Shown here piece by piece: positions 39,658 through 47,830 of a stretch of 64,000 nt of DNA; position 1 is the stretch's first letter; every line of letters starts with the position of its first letter. The notes beneath the pieces were generated by a model. That model was not told where the DNA came from and searched no databases. It saw nothing but the letters and a program-made list of their open reading frames with translations. The stretch covers positions 889,461-953,460 of the forward strand of contig NZ_FOWZ01000001.1 of NCBI RefSeq assembly GCF_900115585.1, given 5' to 3'. Made by a program: the position numbers and the translations under genes. Source of the DNA: Qipengyuania nanhaisediminis (GTDB taxonomy: Bacteria > Pseudomonadota > Alphaproteobacteria > Sphingomonadales > Sphingomonadaceae).

Positions 39658-40362
39658 ATGACTTCCGAAGAAGAGAAAGCGCCTTCATCGCCAAAGGCAA
39701 GATGGTCCGCCCTTCGGGATCTCCTGCTGGTGGTCGCAACGCTTGTAATCGTGAAGCAGTCGCTGCTGCCAATGACGCAACTCTATGCCGGACCCGCTTC
39801 GACCTTCAGCGCGATGATCGTAGCCACCGTCCTGCTGAGGCGCAGGGGAATGGGGTGGCGAGATCTGGGGCTGCGCTGGCCGGACAACTGGCCCAAGACA
39901 TTTGGCCTTACCGTGTTCACGATGGTCTTCTTTCTCGTCTGCACGCAACTGATGGTGCCAGTAGCGGACCATTTCTTCGAGGACATCGGGACAAGCGACC
40001 GGTTCTCCCATGTCGAAGGCAATTGGGCGGCTTATCTGGTGATGCTCCTGCTCGTCTGGACCCATGCGTCCTTCTTCGAGGAACTCCTGTTCCGGGCCTT
40101 CATCATCCATCACACGAGCCGCGCGTTCGGCGGCGGGATGAAAGCCGATATCCTCGCCCTGCTGCTGTCATCCATATTCTTCGGATATCGCCATGCCTAT
40201 TACCAAGGCTGGCATGGGGCTCTCGTCACGGGGGCGGGCGGTTTCGCTTTCGGCGTATTCTATCTTTGGTTCGGTAAGCGAAACATCATGCCGCTGATCC
40301 TGGCGCATGGTGCTTTCAACACTTTGGGCCAGACGTTCCGCTTCCTGGGCATCAAGGACTAG
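39658..40362 (+). CDS. CPBP-family intramembrane metalloprotease
   Basis: 234 residues from ATG 39658 (CAGGG and GGAG upstream); upstream in-frame codons to 39457 lack hydrophobic or conserved sequence. About six membrane helices carry the CPBP/CAAX-protease motifs: 'FFEELLFRAFI' (EExxxR), 'FFGYRHAYYQG' (FxxxH) and 'LILAHGAFN' (HxxxN). All three catalytic elements are intact. Such Rce1-like proteases are linked to prenyl-protein processing, signalling or bacteriocin immunity; the substrate here is unknown. Divergence from its neighbours is not evident; it stands alone with about 190 bp upstream. Confidence 0.88.
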   Translation: MTSEEEKAPSSPKARWSALRDLLLVVATLVIVKQSLLPMTQLYAGPASTFSAMIVATVLLRRRGMGWRDLGLRWPDNWPKTFGLTVFTMVFFLVCTQLMVPVADHFFEDIGTSDRFSHVEGNWAAYLVMLLLVWTHASFFEELLFRAFIIHHTSRAFGGGMKADILALLLSSIFFGYRHAYYQGWHGALVTGAGGFAFGVFYLWFGKRNIMPLILAHGAFNTLGQTFRFLGIKD

Positions 40363-40494
40363 GCGGCCAATCGCGGTCTTCTGCAAGCTCAGCTTTGCCA
40401 TGCCCGCGCGGATTTTTGCGCTGGGGGCTTTCGGCAAGGCGCTGCGCATGGCAGGTAGCCATGCCTGAAATGAGCCCGTGTGGAGACTGGTCCG

Positions 40495-41691
40495 ATGAAT
40501 CTTGAGTTCACCGCCGATGAACTGGCGTTTCGTGATGAAGTGCGATCCTTCATCGAGGAAAACTATCCGAAGCATCTGGGCGATGCCGGGATGCGCGAGG
40601 ACATGTCGCCCGAAGACATGGTCGCGTGGCACAAAATCCTGGGCGAGAAGGGCTGGTCGGTTCCGTCCTGGCCCGAACAGTATGGCGGCACCGGCTGGAC
40701 GCCGACGCAGCGTTACATCTGGCTCGAAGAAAACGCGCGCGTGAATGCTTTCATGCCGCTTCCCTTCGGTGTCTCCATGGTCGGGCCGGTGATCTACACT
40801 TTCGGCAGCGAGGAACAGAAGGAACGCCACCTGCCCGGCATTCGCAGCGGGGATGTGTGGTGGTGCCAGGGTTACAGCGAACCGGGCGCCGGTTCCGACC
40901 TCGCCTCGCTCAAGACCACGGCCGTGCGTGACGGCGATCACTATGTCATCAACGGGCAGAAGACCTGGACCACGCTGGCGCAATATGCGGACTGGGGCTT
41001 CTTCCTCTGCCGCACCGATCCCGACGCTGCGAAGCCGCAGGAAGGCATCAGCTTCATCCTGATCGACATGAAGACGCCCGGCGTCGAAGTCCGTCCGATC
41101 AAGCTCATAGACGGCGGATACGAGGTCAACGAAACCTGGCTGACGGATGTCCGCGTCCCGGTCGAAAACCTGGTCGGCGAGGAGAACAAGGGCTGGACCT
41201 ATGCCAAGTTCCTGCTCGCCCACGAACGCAGCGGCATTGCTGGCGTGGCGCGCTCCAAGCGGGCCGTCGAAAAGCTTCGCGAAATCGCCGGCAAGGAACT
41301 GCTGGACGGCGAGCCGCTGATCGAAGACCTCGATTTTGCGCGCAAGGTCAGCCAGCTCGAAATCGACCTCGCCGCTCTCGAAATCACCGAACTGCGCACC
41401 CTTGCGGGCGAGCAGGCGGGCAAGGGGCCGGGACCGGAAAGCTCAATCCTCAAGATCAAGGGCACCGAAATCCAGCAGCGCCTGACCGAACTTACGCTGG
41501 AAGCGGTCGGCAATTACGGCGCGCCGATGTACGGCCAGATCGAGGATTCGGGCTCCAACCAGTATCCGATCGGTCCGGACTACGCGCAGCATTCTGCCGC
41601 GACTTATTTCAACATGCGCAAGACCTCGATCTATGGCGGATCGAACGAAATCCAGCGCAACATCATCACGAAAATGATCCTCGGCCTGTAA
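40495..41691 (+). CDS. Acyl-CoA dehydrogenase family protein
   Basis: 398 residues from ATG 40495 (GTGGAG upstream). FAD-dependent acyl-CoA dehydrogenase features: 'WCQGYSEPGAGSDLASLKTTA' (signature 1, in parts), 'DHYVINGQKTWTT', 'ERSGIAGVARSK', 'AVGNYGAPMYGQ', and 'SIYGGSNEIQRNIITK' (signature 2). It oxidises an acyl-CoA at C2-C3, passing electrons to ETF. Pairing with a second dehydrogenase 28 bp downstream suggests they form a hetero-oligomeric FadE pair, as in steroid or branched-chain degradation. That is inference from gene order. Confidence 0.94.
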   Translation: MNLEFTADELAFRDEVRSFIEENYPKHLGDAGMREDMSPEDMVAWHKILGEKGWSVPSWPEQYGGTGWTPTQRYIWLEENARVNAFMPLPFGVSMVGPVIYTFGSEEQKERHLPGIRSGDVWWCQGYSEPGAGSDLASLKTTAVRDGDHYVINGQKTWTTLAQYADWGFFLCRTDPDAAKPQEGISFILIDMKTPGVEVRPIKLIDGGYEVNETWLTDVRVPVENLVGEENKGWTYAKFLLAHERSGIAGVARSKRAVEKLREIAGKELLDGEPLIEDLDFARKVSQLEIDLAALEITELRTLAGEQAGKGPGPESSILKIKGTEIQQRLTELTLEAVGNYGAPMYGQIEDSGSNQYPIGPDYAQHSAATYFNMRKTSIYGGSNEIQRNIITKMILGL

Positions 41692-41719
41692 GGCTGGCGG
41701 CGTCACGCGGAGAGACACA

Positions 41720-42850
41720 GTGGACTTCAATTTCACCGAAGAACAGGAAATGGTGCGCGACGGGCTGTCGAGGCTGGTGCGCGAGCAATACGATTGGGAA
41801 ACGCGGCGCAGCGCCGTCGAAAGCGATGCCGGCTGGCGTCCCGAGATCTGGGCGCAGCTGGCCGAGCTGGGCATTTTGGGCATGCCGTTTTCCGAAGAGG
41901 ACGGCGGCTTTGGTGGCGGGGCCGTCGATGCGATGATCGTGATGGAAGAGTTCGGCAAAGGCCTGGTGGTCGAGCCGTTCCTGCCGACGGTCGTGTGCGC
42001 AGGCGGCTTCCTCAAGCATGCCGGCACGGATGCGCAAAGGGAAGAACATATCGGCGGCATCGTCGACGGCAGCCGCGTCTACGCATTCGCCTATGCCGAA
42101 CCTCGTGGCCGCTATGATCTTGCCGATCTGCAAACCACAGCGAAGAAGGACGGCGACGGCTATGTCCTGAACGGTCACAAGGCAGTCGTGGTCGGTGCCC
42201 CCTGGGCTTCGCATCTGGTGGTGACCGCACGCACATCCGGCGGCCAGCGCGAGCGTGACGGGGTGTCGGTATTCGTCGTCGCCAATGATGCGGAGGGCGT
42301 CGTCCGGCGCGATTATCCTACCGTGGACGGCCGACGCGCCTCCGAAGTCTATTTCGAAAACGTCTCGGTCCCTGCGGACGCACTGATCGGTGAGGAGGGC
42401 GGTGCACTGCCGCTGGTGGAACAGGTCGCAGACGAAGCGGTCGCAGCCCTTTGCGCGGAAGCGTGCGGCGCGATGAAGGTCGCCCACGCCATGACCGTCG
42501 ATTATTCGCGCCAGCGCAAGCAGTTCGGCGTTCCGATCGGCAAGTTCCAGGTGCTGCAGCACCGCATGGTCGACATGTTCACCGAGTATGAGCAATCGGT
42601 TTCCATGACCTATCTGGCGACGCTCAAGCTCGACGCGCCGGAGAAAGAGCGTAAGCGCACGGCTTCCGCGGCGAAGGTTCGCATCGGCCAGGCAGCGCGG
42701 TTCGTCGGCCAGGAAGCGATCCAGATCCACGGCGGCATGGGCATGACCGACGAGCTGGCGATCGGCAGCTATTTCAAGCGGTTGACCATCCTCAGTTCCG
42801 AATTCGGCGACGTCGATCACCATATGAAACGGCACATCGCACTCGCCTGA
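41720..42850 (+). CDS. Acyl-CoA dehydrogenase family protein, second of pair
   Basis: 376 residues, GTG start ('VDFNFTEEQEMVRDGLSRLV' in parts) with GGAGAG upstream. The fold is ACAD but signature 1 is degenerate ('AYAEPRGRYDLADLQTTA') and the catalytic-base region near the end reads 'QAIQIHGGMGMTDELAIGSYFKR', typical of the smaller partner of FadE pairs. 'AVVVGAPWASHLVVTA' and 'RQFGVPIGKFQVLQHRMVD' are conserved. Follows the first ACAD gene by 28 bp; a terminator follows 23 bp after the stop. Confidence 0.92.
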   Translation: MDFNFTEEQEMVRDGLSRLVREQYDWETRRSAVESDAGWRPEIWAQLAELGILGMPFSEEDGGFGGGAVDAMIVMEEFGKGLVVEPFLPTVVCAGGFLKHAGTDAQREEHIGGIVDGSRVYAFAYAEPRGRYDLADLQTTAKKDGDGYVLNGHKAVVVGAPWASHLVVTARTSGGQRERDGVSVFVVANDAEGVVRRDYPTVDGRRASEVYFENVSVPADALIGEEGGALPLVEQVADEAVAALCAEACGAMKVAHAMTVDYSRQRKQFGVPIGKFQVLQHRMVDMFTEYEQSVSMTYLATLKLDAPEKERKRTASAAKVRIGQAARFVGQEAIQIHGGMGMTDELAIGSYFKRLTILSSEFGDVDHHMKRHIALA

Positions 42851-42873
42851 CAAAGGCAGGAATGAATTCGATG

Positions 42874-42908
42874 CGGCGGCGGCACTTAACTGTGTCGCCG
42901 CCGTTTTT
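42874..42908 (+). terminator. Rho-independent terminator after the ACAD pair
   Basis: CGGCGGCGGCAC (42874-42885) pairs with GTGTCGCCGCCG (42892-42903) with one mismatch, and TTTTTCG follows. It lies 24 bp after the second dehydrogenase stop. Confidence 0.92.
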
Positions 42909-43056
42909 CGATTGAGCCGCTTGCGCGCTGGGTCTGGCGCAAATTTGCATTGTTGCGCTGGCTTCCTATGCTGCTGCCGGAATCGAGACGGCCCCGTTCG
43001 GGGTGAACAGACAGCAAAAGCGCCAAGCGCCAGTCAAGCGAGCCACCCTCAAGATC

Positions 43057-44742
43057 ATGGATCAACAAAGCGACGCACCCATCGCGCCCCCTATCGTCGA
43101 GCTGCCAATCAGGACTGCCGAAAGGGGATTTTACGACGGTTTCAGCCGCGCCGTGACCATTCCCTCCAAGATCATCGTCTCACTGCTGATCATGTGGGCG
43201 ATCTTCTTCCCCGTCAGTGCCAGCGAGACCCTGACGGCGGCGAACTCCACGATCATCGCGTCCTTTGCAGGGTGGTACGTCTATCTGGTTGCGGCGCTGA
43301 TCGCGGTGTGTTTCGTGGTGGCAGTGATACCGCAATCGGGACGCTTGCGTATCGGCGGGGCGGACGAAAAGCCGGAGTTCGGCAGGTTCTCCTGGTTCGC
43401 CATGCTCTTCGGCGCGGGGATCGGGATCGGCATGCTGACCTATTCCACCGGCGAGCCGATGGCGCATTTCTCGACCAATCCCGAGATCATTCGCGGGGCC
43501 GTGGCAGGAGAGACCGCCGAAGCGGTGCGTTCGGCCTATCTTTATACCTTCCTCCATTGGGGCTTCGCCGCATGGGGCTGCTACGCTCTGGTGGGTCTCG
43601 CGATAGCCTATGTTTCATATCGCCGGGGCCTGCCGCTGACGATACGGTCTGCACTGGTGCCGCTGTTCGGGCGCGTCCTGTCCGGGCCGGCGGGACACCT
43701 GGTAGATATCGTGGCCGTGGTTGCGACCATCCTCGGCGTGGCCGTCACAATGGGACTGGGCGTGGAGCAATTCGTCGCCGGTCTGGCGCGGCTGGGGCTG
43801 GGCGACTGGCTGCTCGATGCGGATGGCTCCTCCTCCGCGTCAGCGGTCATCGTGGCTTTGCTGGTGCTCGTCGGCGCGTCGACGATCAGTGCCTTGTCCG
43901 GCGTCGGGCGGGGCATCAAGTGGCTGTCTAACCTCAACATGGCGCTCTCCTTCATGCTGCTGGCGCTCTTTGTCGTCGTGGGATCGGGTCTGTTCGGCCT
44001 GGAGCTGCTCGGCGTCGGGATTTACGATTACCTGCGCACGCTCATTCCTGCATCGCTGACGCTTTATCCGGGCAGTGAAACCGAAGTCGGGCAGGCATTG
44101 GTGCAGTGGCAACTCGACTGGTCGGTGTTCTACTGGGCTTGGTGGATAGCGTTCGCGCCCTTCGTCGGCATGTTCATCGCGCGCATCTCGAGGGGGCGTA
44201 CGGTTCGCGAGTATGTATTCGGCGTGGTGCTGGTGCCATCGCTCATGTGCTTCGTCTGGATGACCCTAGTCGGCGGCACGGCGATCGACCTCGAATTGAG
44301 CGGGGAAGCAGGCGGCCGCATCCTGGAGACCGGCATGTCCGACCAGCTGTACGCAACGCTGGCAGTGCTCCTTGACCCGGTTGTCGCTGCCATCGTCTCG
44401 GGCCTCGTGGTCATCCTCCTGATGACTTATCTGGTGACTTCCGCCGATAGCGCGATCCTCATCGTCAATACGATCAACGGCGCTGGCGAAACCGAGGGCG
44501 AGCGACGTCACCATATTATCTTCTGGGGCGCGGCGCTGGCTTTCGTCGTTGGCAGCATGCTGATCCTTGGCGGAATCGATGCCATCCGGATAACCATGAT
44601 TATCGGTGCGCTACCGTTTTCATTCGTCGTGGCCTTGATGGCCATCGCCATTCTCAAGGCGATCCTCTTCGACCTCATCCGCAAACGTCACGGGGTGCCG
44701 ACAACAAGCGAGGGCTGCGCCGCCCTTCCGCCAGCCGAATAA
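43057..44742 (+). CDS. BCCT-family betaine/carnitine/choline transporter
   Basis: 561 residues from ATG 43057; an in-frame GTG at 43003 would add 18 basic residues, and no strong RBS decides between them. Twelve membrane segments with family landmarks: 'FGAGIGIGMLTYSTGEPMAH', 'HWGFAAWGCYALVGLAIAY', and the signature 'YWAWWIAFAPFVGMFIARISRGRTVREY' (in pieces), the W-A-W-W-I-A-x-x-P-F-V box. It takes up quaternary ammonium osmolytes with Na+ or H+. The ACAD terminator upstream separates it from fatty-acid genes. No obvious regulatory neighbour. Confidence 0.93.
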   Translation: MDQQSDAPIAPPIVELPIRTAERGFYDGFSRAVTIPSKIIVSLLIMWAIFFPVSASETLTAANSTIIASFAGWYVYLVAALIAVCFVVAVIPQSGRLRIGGADEKPEFGRFSWFAMLFGAGIGIGMLTYSTGEPMAHFSTNPEIIRGAVAGETAEAVRSAYLYTFLHWGFAAWGCYALVGLAIAYVSYRRGLPLTIRSALVPLFGRVLSGPAGHLVDIVAVVATILGVAVTMGLGVEQFVAGLARLGLGDWLLDADGSSSASAVIVALLVLVGASTISALSGVGRGIKWLSNLNMALSFMLLALFVVVGSGLFGLELLGVGIYDYLRTLIPASLTLYPGSETEVGQALVQWQLDWSVFYWAWWIAFAPFVGMFIARISRGRTVREYVFGVVLVPSLMCFVWMTLVGGTAIDLELSGEAGGRILETGMSDQLYATLAVLLDPVVAAIVSGLVVILLMTYLVTSADSAILIVNTINGAGETEGERRHHIIFWGAALAFVVGSMLILGGIDAIRITMIIGALPFSFVVALMAIAILKAILFDLIRKRHGVPTTSEGCAALPPAE

Positions 44743-45101
44743 ATCGAAGTAGTCGGCGGTTGATTTCGGACAGTCCTCCAGTCGAAAAATGAGTATATTT
44801 ATCCGTTCTTGACGAACGGCAATATCGCACAAGTTTAGAACGCAAGTCTATTTGTCGTATGAATCTCTACTTGAGATCGATTTATTGAGTATTTGGCGCA
44901 TTCTTGCGGGTGTGTGTTAATTGCAACACCCGCCTATTCAATGCGGAAAGACTCCCCGTTGCCGGTGGTCGCTCCAATTTTCGGTTGCTAACCGCAATCC
45001 GTTGCGAGGTTGATTTTTCGATCGCGCGAGAATTTCAGCGCGATCAGAATGTTCAATTGATCGTACTCCGGTTCGCATTGAAACTAAGGGGCAATTCCGA
45101 C
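44743..45101 (+). promoter_or_regulatory. 359-bp AT-rich leader of the TonB-dependent receptor gene, with inverted repeats
   Basis: No gene fits here. A small hairpin CCGTTC/GAACGG (44803-44819) and a stronger inverted repeat GCGGGTGT (44906-44913) with ACACCCGC (44926-44933) are present. Inside the second lies GTGTT-AATTGC-AACAC (44914-44929), an operator-like palindrome. These are candidate binding sites for a sugar-responsive regulator or leader-RNA structures. The open frame continuing upstream from the receptor to 44904 crosses this region and is not considered coding. Receptor RBS AAGGGG is at 45087-45092. Confidence 0.4.
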
Positions 45102-47750
45102 ATGAAGAAACTTGCTAGCGGCGTATCTGCCGGTGCGATGGCGATTGCCATGGCCACGCCGGCGGCAGCGCAGGACGCGCAGCCGGCCGCCCAGGCACGT
45201 ACGGGCGGCGTCGATGTCATCATCGTTACGGCCCAGAAGCGCAGTGAAGACCTGCAGGACGTGCCGGTCTCCGTTTCGGCCATCGGCGCGGAAGCGCTCG
45301 ATGAACTGAACATCGACACGTTCGAAGACTATCTGGAGCAGCTTCCGACCGTCACGGCAGGCGGCAGCGGCCCGGGCCAGAGCACGATCTATATCCGCGG
45401 TCTCGCGTCGACTACGCCGAACCTGACCACCGCCGGTGTTGCCGGTCTTGCTCCCAACGTGGCGCTCTACCTCGACGAACAGCCACTGGCCCAGCCTGGT
45501 CGTAACCTCGATGTCTATGCCGCCGACCTCGAGCGCATCGAAGTGCTTTCCGGTCCGCAGGGTTCGCTGTTCGGTGCAAGCTCGCAGGCAGGCGTTGTTC
45601 GCCTGATCACGGCCAAGCCCGACCTCGCCGGTTTCTCTGCACGTGCGGCGGGTGGCATCTCCTTCACCAAGGGTGGCGAGATGAGCCACAAGGGCGAAGT
45701 GATGCTGAATGTCCCGCTGACTGATACGATCGCGGTCCGCGGCGTGGCGTTCTATGACGACCAGGGCGGCTACATCGATAATGTGATTGGCATCCGCGAC
45801 CTTAGCGAGAGCGCTCGTTTCCGCGAGGCGGGCACTGTGCGGTCCAACGGCGTTCCGGTCAGCGATCTGCGCGAAGGCTTCCAGGCCGACGCCAATCTCG
45901 ACGATGTCACTTTCCTCAAGGCCGATAACGCGGCGCTGATCGAGGAAAACTTCAACGACACCACTTACTCCGGTTTCCGCGCCACCGCGCTTTGGGAAGT
46001 GACACCCGATTGGAAGCTGACTGTCGCGCACTCGCGCCAGAGCCTCGAGAGCGACGGCGTGTTTTTCGCCGACCCCGAACTTGACGGTCTCGACGATCTC
46101 GAAATCCAGCGTTTCGAAGAAGATCGCCTCGAAGACGATTTCTCGAATACCAGCTGGACTATCGAAGGCCGTCTCGCGACGCTCGATCTCGTCTACACCG
46201 GTGCCTATACGGACCGCTCGACAGACCAGCGCGTAGACTACACCGACTACCTCTTCGTCGGTCAGTACCTGCCCTACTATATCTGCGATGGCGCGGTGAC
46301 CTATCCGGGCGACAATGATCCGAGCGGTGTCTGCCAGCCGCCGAACCTCTACGTGAGCTCGGTCAGCAACACCAAGGTCTTCACCAACGAGTTCCGCTTC
46401 AGCACCGATCCGGACGTGCCTGTGCGCACTACAGGCGGCGTGTTCTTCTCGGATCTCGAACTGGAAGAGCGGAACGACTTCGCCTACCCCGGCAACGTCG
46501 CTGCGGCACCGTTCGGAGAGTTCAAGGCGAACTTCCCGTTCCCCGGTTTCAACACCGATCCCGGCCCGTTCCCCGCCGACACGATTTTCCGTAACGACAT
46601 CCGTCGCACGGACAAGCAGTTCGGCATCTTCGGTGAAACGACGGTCGATATCGTCCCGGACCTCGTCTCGGTCACTGGCGGCATTCGCTACTACAATGTG
46701 CGGGTGGATTTCGAAGGCAGCGCGAACGCGTCCTTCTGCAACAGCTTCAGCGCCGAAGACCAGAACGCATTCGGTACGAACATCTCGGACCTGTACGATG
46801 GCGATGGTAGCTTCACGTTCATCGGCTCGTGCAACCCCGACCTGCGACAGACCTTCACGCTGAGCGACAGCCTGGCAGACATTCAGGCAGCCGGCCTGAC
46901 AGCCTCGCAGGCCCAGCAAGTCTTCAATGCGGTCCGCGCACCGGACGAGGCGAAAGCTGAAGGGGTCATCTACAAGGGCACCGTCAACGTCACGCCGACG
47001 GAGGACCTGCTCTTCTATGCGACCTACTCCGAAGGTTTCCGCCCCGGCCTGCTCAACCGGCCCGGCGGTGCAACGAATGGCGCGGGCTTTACCGTGCCCT
47101 TCGAGCTTCAGACCGATGAAGTCGCCAACTACGAGCTTGGCTGGAAGATGGACCTGATGGACGGTGCGCTGCGCTTCAACGGCAGTGCGTTCTACGTCGA
47201 CATCAGCAACCTCCAAACGACGATCTTCGATCCTTCGATCACCAACCTGTTCTTCTCGGCCAATGCCGCCAATGCGGAGATCCGGGGTGTCGAAGCCGAT
47301 TTCACCCTGGCGCCTTACAGCGTCCCGGGCCTGACCGTCGCCGGTGCCTTCTCGATCCTCGATACGGAGATCACGGAAGTCCTGATCCCGACGAATGACG
47401 TGGTCGTGGGATCGGATCTCGCCTTCGCGCCGTCCTTCCAGGGCAATATGCGCGTTCGCTACGAGTGGGATCTGAACGACAACCTCGAAGCCTATGTACA
47501 GCCCCAGATCTCACATTCGGCGAACAAGTTCACCGATGTGATCGAGATCAACAAGCTGGTACTCGACAGCTACACCATTGTCGACCTTGCGGCGGGTGTA
47601 CGCACCCAGAGCGGCTGGAATTTCGAGGTTTTCGCAGACAATCTCAATGACGAGCGCGCCCAGATTTCGGGCAATTACGTCAACGACCGTCCGCGTATCT
47701 CGACCAACCGTCCGCGGACGATCGGACTGCGAGTGTCCTTCGACTACTGA
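45102..47750 (+). CDS. TonB-dependent outer-membrane receptor
   Basis: 882 residues from ATG 45102. Signal peptide to about residue 23 ('ATPAAAQ'). The plug domain starts with a TonB box-like 'DVIIVTAQKRSEDLQDVPVSV', then 'IYIRGLAS', 'VALYLDEQPL' and 'ERIEVLSGPQGSLFGASSQAG'. The C-terminal barrel has alternating aromatic strands and ends 'RPRTIGLRVSFDY', with a terminal aromatic residue as needed for outer-membrane insertion. These receptors actively import large ligands with TonB-ExbBD energy. The ligand is not deducible, but proximity to galactosidases and galT/galK makes oligo- or polygalactosides likely. Good terminator follows, so it is transcribed alone. Confidence 0.95.
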   Translation: MKKLASGVSAGAMAIAMATPAAAQDAQPAAQARTGGVDVIIVTAQKRSEDLQDVPVSVSAIGAEALDELNIDTFEDYLEQLPTVTAGGSGPGQSTIYIRGLASTTPNLTTAGVAGLAPNVALYLDEQPLAQPGRNLDVYAADLERIEVLSGPQGSLFGASSQAGVVRLITAKPDLAGFSARAAGGISFTKGGEMSHKGEVMLNVPLTDTIAVRGVAFYDDQGGYIDNVIGIRDLSESARFREAGTVRSNGVPVSDLREGFQADANLDDVTFLKADNAALIEENFNDTTYSGFRATALWEVTPDWKLTVAHSRQSLESDGVFFADPELDGLDDLEIQRFEEDRLEDDFSNTSWTIEGRLATLDLVYTGAYTDRSTDQRVDYTDYLFVGQYLPYYICDGAVTYPGDNDPSGVCQPPNLYVSSVSNTKVFTNEFRFSTDPDVPVRTTGGVFFSDLELEERNDFAYPGNVAAAPFGEFKANFPFPGFNTDPGPFPADTIFRNDIRRTDKQFGIFGETTVDIVPDLVSVTGGIRYYNVRVDFEGSANASFCNSFSAEDQNAFGTNISDLYDGDGSFTFIGSCNPDLRQTFTLSDSLADIQAAGLTASQAQQVFNAVRAPDEAKAEGVIYKGTVNVTPTEDLLFYATYSEGFRPGLLNRPGGATNGAGFTVPFELQTDEVANYELGWKMDLMDGALRFNGSAFYVDISNLQTTIFDPSITNLFFSANAANAEIRGVEADFTLAPYSVPGLTVAGAFSILDTEITEVLIPTNDVVVGSDLAFAPSFQGNMRVRYEWDLNDNLEAYVQPQISHSANKFTDVIEINKLVLDSYTIVDLAAGVRTQSGWNFEVFADNLNDERAQISGNYVNDRPRISTNRPRTIGLRVSFDY

Positions 47751-47773
47751 TCCCGACAGGATCTGACGGAATT

Positions 47774-47819
47774 GACGGCGGGGGTGAGCTTGGGTTCGCC
47801 TCCGCCGTCTTACTTTGTT
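47774..47819 (+). terminator. Terminator after the TonB-dependent receptor
   Basis: GACGGCGG (47774-47781) pairs with CCGCCGTC (47802-47809) with further inner pairing, followed by TTACTTTGTT. It ends just before the TPR-sulfotransferase start at 47831, so readthrough is possible. Confidence 0.85.
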
Positions 47820-47830
47820 AGGGGACCGGC

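Noticed and set aside
45084-47216. 710-codon minus-strand ORF opposite the TonB-dependent receptor
   Set aside because: Shadow frame; the plus-strand protein has signal peptide, plug and barrel features.
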